Below, piece by piece: positions 1-5,772 of a DNA stretch of 9,345 nt. The stretch covers positions 1 to 9,345 of the forward strand of contig JAEYRZ010000173.1 of assembly GCA_023435265.1 (NCBI GenBank), written 5' to 3'. A model generated the notes under the pieces. It made no database searches. It saw only the letters and a program-made list of their open reading frames with translations, and had not been told where the DNA came from. This stretch comes from Pseudomonadota bacterium. Lineage in GTDB: Bacteria > Desulfobacterota > Desulfobacteria > Desulfobacterales > Desulfosarcinaceae. Both the position numbers and the translations under genes were made by a program. Every line of letters starts with the position of its first letter. Position 1 is the stretch's first letter.

Positions 1-44
1 CCGGCGGGCCCCGCCCGCCGCCCCGGGGGCCCCGGGGGCCCCCC
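1..44. other. Extremely GC-rich low-complexity window edge, probably unreliable sequence
   Basis: The first ~44 bases consist almost only of runs of C and G (blocks of GGGG and CCCC that are self-complementary) with no A or T. Translated in the peptidase frame they give a Gly/Pro/Arg string unlike the family, whereas from about base 45 the translation abruptly becomes good M16C peptidase sequence beginning Asp-Ala-Pro-Ala-Leu. The simplest reading is an assembly or read-end artefact at a contig edge. A true GC-rich insertion is the less likely alternative. Confidence 0.5.
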
Positions 45-554
45 GACGCGCCTGCCCTAGCCGTTCTGGCCAAGCTGCTGCGCTCGCTTTATCTGCATCG
101 CGAAATTCGGGAAAAAGGCGGCGCCTACGGCGGATTCGCGCTCTACAACGCCGAGACCGGCTTGTTCAGCATGGCCTCCTACCGCGATCCGCATATCACC
201 CGCACCATCCAGGTTTTCGGCGCCGCGGCGGACTTTTTTCTCGACGGAAAAGCCGCCGCCGAGGACATCAAAGAGGCGATCCTGCAGGTGTGTTCCGAAA
301 TCGACAAGCCGGACCCGCCGGGTCCCGCCGCCCGCAAGGCTTTCGGCCGGCTGATCGTGGGTTTGGACGACGACGCCCGCCGGGCATTCAAGCGGGACCT
401 GCTGACAGTGGATCTGAAGCGCGTCGAAACGGTCGTCGAGCGCTATTTCGGTGCAGGGCGCAAAACCGGTGTCGCCGTCATCGCCGGACGGGAACATCTT
501 GAAACGGCGAACCGGGAGATGACCGGCAAGCCGCTGGCGCTCGATTCGATCTGA
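3..554 (+). CDS. C-terminal fragment of a PreP-like M16C (insulinase family) metallopeptidase
   Basis: The open frame enters from the left edge and stops at TGA 552-554, so only about the last 170 residues are present. From base ~45 the reading is DAPALAVLAKLLRSLYLH, followed by a REKGGAYGG motif and then SYRDPHITRTI. This is the signature of the C-terminal half of presequence-protease-like M16C enzymes, where the Arg/Tyr of the R-E-x-G-G-A-Y-G motif line the substrate chamber. The zinc-binding HxxEH motif belongs to the N-terminal half and lies outside the window. The family degrades short unfolded peptides inside a closed clam-shell of two halves; bacterial members are presumed to do the same. 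The gene converges on the anti-sigma gene with only 17 bases between the stops. The family call is confident; substrate and symbol cannot be given from a fragment. Confidence 0.85.
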   Translation, partial: GGPRPPPRGPRGPPDAPALAVLAKLLRSLYLHREIREKGGAYGGFALYNAETGLFSMASYRDPHITRTIQVFGAAADFFLDGKAAAEDIKEAILQVCSEIDKPDPPGPAARKAFGRLIVGLDDDARRAFKRDLLTVDLKRVETVVERYFGAGRKTGVAVIAGREHLETANREMTGKPLALDSI

Positions 555-571
555 AACCCAGTGTACGTGCT

Positions 572-820
572 TCAGCGCGAGCGCTGCAGAAAACTTCGCA
601 GGCGGCTCGAAAAGCCCGCCGGCAGGGGCGCGGCCTTGAACTGGCGGCACAGTTCCACCGTTCTACGCAAGGTGGAGAGGCATACCTGGCACGCGCGGCA
701 GTCCTTGAGATGGGCCTCCAGGATCTGCCGGCCCGCGTCGTCCAATTCATTGTTGATGTAATCGGACAGGATGGCCAGAAGGCCCGCGCATTGCTTGGAG
801 TCGTGTTTCAGCTTACTCAT
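572..820 (-). CDS. Zinc-finger (ZAS/zf-HC2) anti-sigma factor, soluble, 82 aa
   Basis: A small protein with a His-x3-Cys-x2-Cys motif (HLKDCRAC, residues ~37-44), plus an upstream Cys near residue 11 in a helix followed by INNELDDAGRQ. This is the layout of zinc-binding anti-sigma domains that clamp ECF sigma factors. It starts inside the sigma gene: its ATG (818-820) overlaps the sigma stop TAA (813-815) by 8 bases, indicating translational coupling and near-stoichiometric production. No transmembrane segment follows the zinc finger; the protein ends in a short basic tail, so it is a cytoplasmic anti-sigma rather than the common membrane-anchored type. The inferred role is to hold the sigma factor at 813-1424 inactive until a redox, metal or protein signal releases it. 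The signal itself cannot be read from the sequence. Confidence 0.85.
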   Translation of the reverse strand: MSKLKHDSKQCAGLLAILSDYINNELDDAGRQILEAHLKDCRACQVCLSTLRRTVELCRQFKAAPLPAGFSSRLRSFLQRSR

Positions 821-1424
821 CCTGGTAATAAGCCTTGAGTTGATTACGCACGAAAAGCCGCGCCCGGTGCAGGCGCACCTTCACGTTGGTGGGGGTGATC
901 CCCAGGATCTGGGCGGCCTCTTCGGTCGAAAAATCTTCGATATCCCTCAAAACCAACACCACCCGATAATTCTCGGGCAGTTCCAATATCGCCTTTTTCA
1001 ACACCCGCCCCAATTCTTCGTTCAACAGCCGTTCGAGCGGCAGCGCGGCCCAGGGGGGAACCTGCTGCTCGACAGCGCCTTCGTCCGCCGGTAAAAATTC
1101 TTCGAGCGACAATTCACGTTCGGGGGCGAATTTCGATTTGCGCCGCTTTTTGATGCAGGCGCTCGTGGCGATGCGGTAGAGCCAGTTCTTGAACTTGGTT
1201 TCGTAGCGGAAATCTTTGATGTACTTATAAACATTCAGGAACGTATCCTGGACGATATCTTCGGCATCGCTGGATTGACCGCACATCTTCAGCCCGAAGT
1301 TGTAGAGGGCCTGTTCGTAGCGCTGGATCAATTCCGTGAACAACTCTTTTTGACCGGCCTGTATGGCCTGGATCAGTTCATAATCCTGGTCGAGTTTCTT
1401 CGGGGGGCCGTTTTGATCCGTCAT
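813..1424 (-). CDS. ECF-type RNA polymerase sigma factor (sigma-70 family, RpoE-like)
   Basis: 203 residues with the two domains that define ECF sigma factors. Region 2 spans ~29-100: LIQRYEQALYNFGLKMCG, then DAEDIVQDTFLNVYKYI, which binds core polymerase, then KFKNWLYRIATSACIKKRR for -10 recognition. Region 4 spans ~135-195: LPENYRVVLVLRDIEDFS followed by the helix-turn-helix TEEAAQILGITPTNVKVRLHR for -35 recognition. The linker of ~35 residues is acidic and Pro-rich, and no C-terminal extension is present. The protein directs polymerase to a dedicated promoter set; the regulon cannot be deduced here. The ribosome binding site is weak (AAAGAA a few bases before ATG). The gene sits 37 bases downstream of a 29-residue ORF and overlaps the downstream anti-sigma gene, so the three probably form one transcript downstream of the sigma54 activator gene. 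Confidence 0.93.
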   Translation of the reverse strand: MTDQNGPPKKLDQDYELIQAIQAGQKELFTELIQRYEQALYNFGLKMCGQSSDAEDIVQDTFLNVYKYIKDFRYETKFKNWLYRIATSACIKKRRKSKFAPERELSLEEFLPADEGAVEQQVPPWAALPLERLLNEELGRVLKKAILELPENYRVVLVLRDIEDFSTEEAAQILGITPTNVKVRLHRARLFVRNQLKAYYQDE

Positions 1425-1461
1425 TCGGTTCTTTGCGTGTCACCTGACATGCATTCCGCAT

Positions 1462-1551
1462 TCAGGTTGAAATTCCCAGCCTGGGCAGAACATAGGCCTG
1501 CAACAGGTACCACAGCCCTGCGATCGCCAGGAAAACCAGAAATGTTTTCAT
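1462..1551 (-). CDS. 29-residue single-pass membrane peptide (small ORF)
   Basis: A short ORF with ATG at 1549-1551 and TGA at 1462-1464. It reads MKTFLVFLAIAGLWYLLQ, then AYVLPRLGIST: a Lys near the N-terminus, ~20 hydrophobic residues, then a Pro-Arg tail, as expected for a small inner-membrane protein with one helix. Its ribosome binding site is the best in the window, GAAAGGAG at 1558-1565 with six bases to the ATG. Leucine is coded almost only by CTG, matching the neighbouring genes. It lies between the sigma54 activator and the ECF sigma gene, 37 bases before the latter. I recognise no family. Possible roles are a membrane partner for the anchorless anti-sigma factor, a leader ORF for the sigma gene, or an unrelated small membrane protein. 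Coding is well supported; function is unknown. Confidence 0.65.
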   Translation of the reverse strand: MKTFLVFLAIAGLWYLLQAYVLPRLGIST

Positions 1552-1576
1552 CGGCAGCTCCTTTCATCGGCGTTCC

Positions 1577-1594
1577 CCGGTGCGGCGGCACCGG
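1577..1594. other. Perfect 7-bp GC hairpin between the sigma54 activator and small-ORF genes
   Basis: CCGGTGC-GGCG-GCACCGG forms a perfect seven-base-pair stem with a four-base loop. It is located 45 bases past the activator stop and about 12 bases before the Shine-Dalgarno of the 29-residue ORF in transcription direction. No T-tract follows on either strand, so it is not a canonical intrinsic terminator. It may be an attenuator, an mRNA processing or stability element, or a weak terminator separating the two parts of the gene block. Confidence 0.4.
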
Positions 1595-1638
1595 CGCACA
1601 TAAGGAGCCCGTCCGTGCATCCGCGTTACGGCACGCCG

Positions 1639-3015
1639 TCAGGTGCGTGCCCTCAACCCACTTGAATTGATCTCGTACTTTTTTATTTTATAGTGAATCG
1701 CGCGGCGGCTGATGCCTAAAAGCTTGGCGGCTTCTTTTTGCACGCCGCCGGCCTGCTTCAGGGCGCGGATGATCGTGTTGCGTTCCGTTTCTTCCAGAGA
1801 AAAGGGGTTCCTGCCGTCCGCACCGGCGGTTTCCTCGCGCAGCAACTGCCCCGAAAGCTGCATGTCTTCAGGCCTGAGCAAGTGGTCGTGGCTCAGCACG
1901 ATACCGGCCTCAATGGCATTCTTCAATTCGCGCACATTGCCGGGCCATGGATATTCCACCAGGTACGCCATGGTCTGCGGCGGCATCTTGACCGGCCGGG
2001 TGCCATGGTTGCGGGCGAAGTTATTGATGAAGATCTCCGCCAGGGCCGGGATGTCTTCCTTTCGGTCCCGCAGACGGGGAATCGAGACGGTGACCACCCG
2101 CAGGCGGTAATAAAGGTCTTCGCGGAACCGCCCCTTTTTGATATCCTCGACCAGATCGGAATTGGTGGCCGCGATCACACGGCAATCCACCGAATTTTCT
2201 TTGAGATCGCCGATGCGCCGGATCTTGCGGTCCTCCAGGAAGCGCAGCAGGCGGACTTGCATTTCCGGGGAAATGTTGCCGATTTCATCGAGGAACAGCG
2301 TCCCCTTGTCGGCGGTTTCGATAAGCCCTTTCTTATCGTTGACCGCATGCGTGAATGCGCCCTTGACGTGTCCGAACAGCTCGCTTTCCAGAAGACCGGC
2401 CGGGGTGCTGCCGCAGTCCACCACCACGAACGGCTTCTGGGCCCGCGGACTGAGCTGGTGGACCAGCCTGGCGATGCGCTCTTTACCGACGCCGCTTTCG
2501 CCCAGGATAAGCACATTCACATTGCTCTGGGCCACCCGGCGCACCATCGAATAAAGGGTTTTCATTTTGGGGCTGATCGCGGTGTCGATGTCGCCGACAA
2601 CCGATTCATCATCCCGGATGGCGTCCAGGCGGGGGTGATCCTCCAGGACTTTGCGCAATTTCTGCACCAGGTCGCGTCCGTCGAACGGTTTGGCCAGATA
2701 ATCGACCGCTCCCGCCTTGACGGCCTTGACGGCGTCGGGGATCGAACCGTAGGCTGTCAAAAATATAACCGGCAGTCCCGGCTGAATCGCCCGGGCGCGG
2801 GTCAGGACCTCCATACCGCCCATGGTCGGCATCTTCATATCGGAAATCATCAAATCGACCGGGTTGTCCTTCAGTAATTTGAGGGCATCCGGTCCGTTGT
2901 TGGCCTTGAAAATCCGGAAACCGGCCGACTGCAGACGCGCCTCCAGGACATCCAGGACATGCAGGTCGTCATCCACAATCAGAATGGCGTTGGTTTCCGG
3001 ATCGGATTTGAACAT
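1639..3015 (-). CDS. glrR: NtrC-family sigma54-dependent response regulator, GlrR/QseF-like
   Basis: Three domains in order. A receiver (~10-125) has acidic pocket D15-D17, phospho-acceptor D59 in ISDMKMP, T87 and K109. An AAA+ domain (~140-375) has Walker A GESGVGKE (172-179), Walker B GTLFLDEIG (238-246) and FREDLYYRLR. A Fis-type DNA-binding helix-turn-helix lies at the C-terminus (KEAAKLLGISRRAIHYKIKK). The loop that contacts sigma54 reads GAFTHA (219-224) instead of the usual GAFTGA. GSIPDAV and VAQSNVNVLI closely resemble the same places in enterobacterial GlrR/QseF. The start is chosen at ATG 3013-3015 because AGGA lies eight bases upstream; ATG 3024 and TTG 3036 are in-frame alternatives. 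The protein presumably receives phosphate from the kinase at 3850-5325 and opens sigma54 promoters. The lipoprotein stop is 17 bases upstream, indicating co-transcription. The family is certain; the symbol rests on synteny and local similarity. Confidence 0.93.
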   Translation of the reverse strand: MFKSDPETNAILIVDDDLHVLDVLEARLQSAGFRIFKANNGPDALKLLKDNPVDLMISDMKMPTMGGMEVLTRARAIQPGLPVIFLTAYGSIPDAVKAVKAGAVDYLAKPFDGRDLVQKLRKVLEDHPRLDAIRDDESVVGDIDTAISPKMKTLYSMVRRVAQSNVNVLILGESGVGKERIARLVHQLSPRAQKPFVVVDCGSTPAGLLESELFGHVKGAFTHAVNDKKGLIETADKGTLFLDEIGNISPEMQVRLLRFLEDRKIRRIGDLKENSVDCRVIAATNSDLVEDIKKGRFREDLYYRLRVVTVSIPRLRDRKEDIPALAEIFINNFARNHGTRPVKMPPQTMAYLVEYPWPGNVRELKNAIEAGIVLSHDHLLRPEDMQLSGQLLREETAGADGRNPFSLEETERNTIIRALKQAGGVQKEAAKLLGISRRAIHYKIKKYEINSSGLRART

Positions 3016-3032
3016 AGCGATCATCCTAGCTC

Positions 3033-3689
3033 TCAATTGGCCGATGGAATGGCACTTTTTTTCTTTTGCATTTTCTGGTCGATGGTTTCAAGTGCCTTGA
3101 TCTGGCTCTTGAGCTCTTCGATCTCCTTCTCAAGCGCGGCGATACGCTTTTGCGCGATCTTCTTCGCCTTGTCGGATTCGTCCAGTTGCTGCTTGAGGTT
3201 ATCCGCATCCTGCTGCGTTTTCACCAACCGCCAGGCCGGTACGATTTTGCTTTCCGGTATTTCACCCGGCACCGGGCCGTTCAAGGGGATCGTGCCGAAG
3301 AAGGACTTTTCCCGGAGCAGTGGGACCATCAGCAGCGGCGTTTCGTCGCGGGCGTTCGCGGAAGCATCCTCGACCCACTGATACCAGAGCTGCAGGCCTT
3401 GCCGGTAGTCCTCGCTTGTTTCGGCCGTCATCAACCGCGAGCAGGCCAGTCCATAAAGCGCCATGCGCCGCAGGTCCGAATCGGTGGTCGTCTGATGAAC
3501 GGTGTTAAAACATTGTCCGGCGGCCTTATAGTCTCCCTCGCGATAAAGCTGCACCGCCACCTGATAATCGAGTGATTCGGCCGGGGGTTCGGGCACCGGA
3601 TCCGCCCCCAGGTGCGTCAGGAGACGACGGCAGCCCACCGTGCCGATCAGCATCAATATGACCAAAGCGGAAATAATGGACCTGTACAA
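3033..3689 (-). CDS. qseG: QseG-like lipoprotein linking sensor kinase and response regulator genes
   Basis: 218 residues. The N-terminus is a lipoprotein signal peptide: Tyr-Arg, a hydrophobic core, then GTVGC with Cys20 as lipidation site. The Thr at -3 is a slightly unusual lipobox. Residues ~40-110 look like a short helical-repeat (TPR-like) region containing LYREGDYKAAGQCF. Residues ~154-212 are a charged coiled coil ending in IKALETIDQKMQKKK. That end and the preceding helix resemble the C-terminus of E. coli QseG/YfhG (pattern L-x-x-L-T-D-I-E-R-Q-L-x-x-R-K), and the gene sits between kinase and regulator exactly as qseG does. Known QseG is an outer-membrane lipoprotein that contacts the kinase periplasmic domain; a similar sensory role is inferred here. 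The start is TTG 3687-3689, with GGAGG nine bases upstream; no better start was seen. Confidence 0.8.
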   Translation of the reverse strand: MYRSIISALVILMLIGTVGCRRLLTHLGADPVPEPPAESLDYQVAVQLYREGDYKAAGQCFNTVHQTTTDSDLRRMALYGLACSRLMTAETSEDYRQGLQLWYQWVEDASANARDETPLLMVPLLREKSFFGTIPLNGPVPGEIPESKIVPAWRLVKTQQDADNLKQQLDESDKAKKIAQKRIAALEKEIEELKSQIKALETIDQKMQKKKSAIPSAN

Positions 3690-3734
3690 TAGGATCAGCC
3701 TCCACGCGGTTAACGGGCATGCAATCGTTTCTTT

Positions 3735-3762
3735 TGTATATCAACCCCTGTTTGATGCGCAA
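3735..3762 (-). promoter_or_regulatory. Possible sigma70 promoter in front of the lipoprotein gene
   Basis: Read on the minus strand: TTGCGC, 16 bases, TATACA. It lies in the AT-richer part of the 160-base gap between the kinase stop and the lipoprotein start. The -10 is good and the -35 partial. It would allow the lipoprotein and regulator to be made independently of the kinase. This rests on sequence pattern alone. Confidence 0.35.
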
Positions 3763-3849
3763 CATAATATCAATAAAAATACCGCCCGCAATGCCCCCGC
3801 CGCGCACGGATCCGCCATCGGCCGAACGGGAATCGACTGCCGTGGGCAC

Positions 3850-5325
3850 TCAACCGGCAACCCGCGCAACCGCCACCGGGCTCGCGGCGATGGGCAGTGT
3901 AAAAATAAACGTACTGCCCTGCCCGACCCGGCTCTCCACCCATATGGTTCCGCTGTGGGCCTCGATGATGTTCTTGGTGATGCTCAATCCCAGCCCGACG
4001 CCGTCCAGATGCTCGCGCACCGCGGGCGCGCGGTAGAATTTATTGAACAATTTGACCTGATCCTGCTCCAGAATCCCCGGTCCGTTATCCACGACCATGA
4101 AATTGAGCATGTCGCGTCGGTCCGACCGCGCGGCCCGAACCCATACCTTTGAGTGTGGATCGGAAAATTTGATGGCGTTGCCGAGCAGATTCAGGAAAAC
4201 CTGCTGCAGATATTGCGGGTCTGCATAAACATCGGGCGTTTCTGGCAGTATTTCGGAAGTCAACTGGATCTGCTTGGCTTCCGCCGAGGGCTTCAAGCGT
4301 TCAATGCAGGCCGCTACCAGGGCATAGCTGTCCACAGACTGGTAGTGCAGCTTCAAGGCACCGGGCTCCAGGCGGGAGGCCTGCATCAGGTGATTCAGCA
4401 AATCGCAAATCCTGCCGATCTCGGAGCCCGCGATTTCCAAAAACTTATGTTGCCGGGGCGTGATCGGGCCCATCACCTCCTCGCTGACCATATTCACAGA
4501 TTCGCGGATCGAGGTTAGCGGCGTGCGGATCTCATGGCTCAGCATGGAAATGAAGTCGGACCGCAACCGCTCTTCCTGCCGTAGCCGTTCCGACATTTCG
4601 TTGAATGCCGTGGCCAGCTCGCCGAGTTCGTCGTGAGAGCGAATCTGAACCGGTTCACTGTTGCGATCCTTCGAGATCGAGCGGATGCCGCGCATCAACT
4701 CCCTGAGCGGGCGGATCATGGAGTAGGCCAGATAGACCACTCCCAGCAGCCCCACCAGGCTTGAGATGCCCAGGCCGACGAGGGCATTCCGGATCGAGGT
4801 CCGCGCCCGGCGGTTGAGATCGCGCGTGACCTGCTCGACTTCCAGTTGATTTTCAAGACGCGCGGCCGAAATGCGATCGATCCATTCATTGATCACTTTT
4901 TCAGGAATCCGGATATCTTCGGGGTGCACCGCAGTCGATCCCTCGGGTGAATCCCCTTTGGCATCGACATACTGTCGATAGGCGTCATAGACCGTTTGCC
5001 ATTGCGGAGAAAGGGCCGGCCCCTCCAGATTGAGAATTTTCAACAGGCTGGCCTCGAATTCCAGGCGCGCGGTGCTGAAGAATTCGAGATAATCCTGCTT
5101 CTGCAGCAGGCGGTATTTTTTCTCGTTCTCCTCCATGCTGAGCAGATTTTCGAGCATTTTCTTGGAATGGTCCGAGATGGCGTAATTCTTGCCAACGATC
5201 TGTTCGGAGATATGCACCACTTCCTGGAAATTCAGGTAGAGCAACAGTATCGTTCCGTAAAAAATGGTCACGATAACGAAGAACCAGGTCAGCAGTTTGC
5301 CCGTAATTCCGTAGCTGGGATCCAT
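3850..5325 (-). CDS. glrK: Membrane sensor histidine kinase, GlrK/QseE-like
   Basis: 491 residues: transmembrane helix ~11-31, a ~150-residue helical periplasmic domain rich in charged residues, a second helix ~182-203, HAMP (~204-256), and a HisKA dimerisation domain with phospho-acceptor His264 in SMLSHEIRTPLTSIRE. The HATPase domain has the N-box NLLGNAIKFS (Asn383), G1 DNGPGI (413-418), F-box KFYR and G2 GVGLGLS (442-448). The stretch after the H-box (IRESVNMVSEEVMGPITPRQ) closely parallels E. coli GlrK (M-R-E-G-x-x-L-L-A-D-Q-V-V-G-P-L-T-P). ATG 5323-5325 is preceded by GGAAG with eight-base spacing. It is predicted to autophosphorylate on an envelope signal, possibly together with the lipoprotein encoded next, and to phosphorylate the sigma54 regulator downstream. 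The ligand is unknown. A 160-base gap separates it from the lipoprotein gene, wider than in a tight operon. Confidence 0.93.
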   Translation of the reverse strand: MDPSYGITGKLLTWFFVIVTIFYGTILLLYLNFQEVVHISEQIVGKNYAISDHSKKMLENLLSMEENEKKYRLLQKQDYLEFFSTARLEFEASLLKILNLEGPALSPQWQTVYDAYRQYVDAKGDSPEGSTAVHPEDIRIPEKVINEWIDRISAARLENQLEVEQVTRDLNRRARTSIRNALVGLGISSLVGLLGVVYLAYSMIRPLRELMRGIRSISKDRNSEPVQIRSHDELGELATAFNEMSERLRQEERLRSDFISMLSHEIRTPLTSIRESVNMVSEEVMGPITPRQHKFLEIAGSEIGRICDLLNHLMQASRLEPGALKLHYQSVDSYALVAACIERLKPSAEAKQIQLTSEILPETPDVYADPQYLQQVFLNLLGNAIKFSDPHSKVWVRAARSDRRDMLNFMVVDNGPGILEQDQVKLFNKFYRAPAVREHLDGVGLGLSITKNIIEAHSGTIWVESRVGQGSTFIFTLPIAASPVAVARVAG

Positions 5326-5403
5326 TCAATCTACTTCCAAGCAGGGTTGCGCGTATCGCCATTGCCGTTCACAGTGCTGGAGCGGCTCTGCAGCGTCCTC
5401 GTC

Positions 5404-5419
5404 AGCGGGCAAGGTACCA
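5404..5419 (-). promoter_or_regulatory. Weak sigma54-type -24/-12 candidate upstream of the kinase gene
   Basis: On the minus strand TGGTACC-TTGC-CCGCT keeps the essential GG and GC ten bases apart and the TGG-AC part of the -24 box. Two of the -12 T positions are C. It would start a transcript about 65 bases before the kinase ATG, consistent with autoregulation by the encoded activator. Weak on its own; kept only because of the context. Confidence 0.2.
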
Positions 5420-5653
5420 AAAATATCGGATCAAGTAAACGAGACATCCGCCCGAAAGAGCCGGGCCGCCGAACCGCGCCTGCGCCCGGCAGGGCGATGG
5501 GCTGCACCCGCCGCCCACGCGGCCGCGCCGGACCCCGAGCAACTGGTAAAAACGGGTACGCGCCCCTGCAAAAATCGTAACCTCCACCGACCGCAAATAC
5601 AGGATGGCCCTTAAAGTATCCTGAAATGCTGCGTATTTGGATCCTGAGATCTC

Positions 5654-5669
5654 AGGCATGCTGCTTGCA
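5654..5669 (+). promoter_or_regulatory. Probable sigma54 (RpoN) promoter, -24/-12 element
   Basis: AGGCATG-CTGC-TTGCA matches the consensus TGGCACG-N4-TTGCW at 10 of 12 defined positions. It has the invariant GG and GC exactly ten bases apart and a perfect TTGCA -12 box. It points towards the secreted-protein gene whose TTG start is at 5773, giving a leader of roughly 90 bases. A sigma54 activator gene lies in the divergent operon next door, making it the obvious candidate regulator. I found no TGTC-N10-GACA sites of the enterobacterial GlrR type upstream, so the enhancer must differ if the link is real. Confidence 0.5.
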
Positions 5670-5727
5670 CTACGGGTGACCGAAGCTTCAATCTTCGTCG
5701 GCCCGTGGCATTGATCTGAAAACCGCT

Positions 5728-5748
5728 CCTTTTCACGTTCTGAAAAGG
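5728..5748 (+). promoter_or_regulatory. Perfect 5'-leader hairpin before the secreted-protein gene
   Basis: CCTTTTCA-CGTTC-TGAAAAGG is an eight-base-pair perfect stem with a five-base loop. Across one mismatch, two more base pairs extend it. It ends 15 bases before the AGG ribosome binding site of the gene at 5773. A shorter stem (CGAAG 5681-5685 with CTTCG 5693-5697) precedes it. Without a T-tract it is unlikely to be a terminator; an mRNA-stability or translation-control element is possible. I recognise no riboswitch class. Confidence 0.35.
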
Positions 5749-5772
5749 CGCTCAAACGCGAACAGGTGAAAA

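Noticed and set aside
573..586. CAGCGC-GA-GCGCTG palindrome between convergent genes as a bidirectional terminator
   Set aside because: The stem is only about five pairs once a loop is allowed, it overlaps the anti-sigma stop codon, and no T-tract follows on either strand.
1630..1651. GGCACGC/GCGTGCC stem over the activator stop codon as a terminator
   Set aside because: It is a seven-pair stem but lies within the last codons of the gene and has no T-tract; it may be chance in GC-rich sequence.
1637..1652. GGGCACG -24-like box on the minus strand ahead of the 29-residue ORF as a sigma54 promoter
   Set aside because: The -12 part reads TGACG instead of TTGC, so the essential GC at -12 is missing.
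1738..2877. 379-residue plus-strand ORF
   Set aside because: It lies wholly opposite the sigma54 activator, whose motifs are unmistakable; the plus-strand translation shows no domain and is a GC-rich shadow.
5461..5600. Riboswitch or structured RNA in the GC-rich part of the divergent region
   Set aside because: I looked for cobalamin, c-di-GMP and similar core motifs on both strands and found none; the hairpins there are three to four pairs only.
5402..5755. 117-residue minus-strand ORF in the divergent region
   Set aside because: Composition is Arg/Gly-rich and random-looking, with no domain or ribosome binding site, and it would cover both sigma54-like elements.
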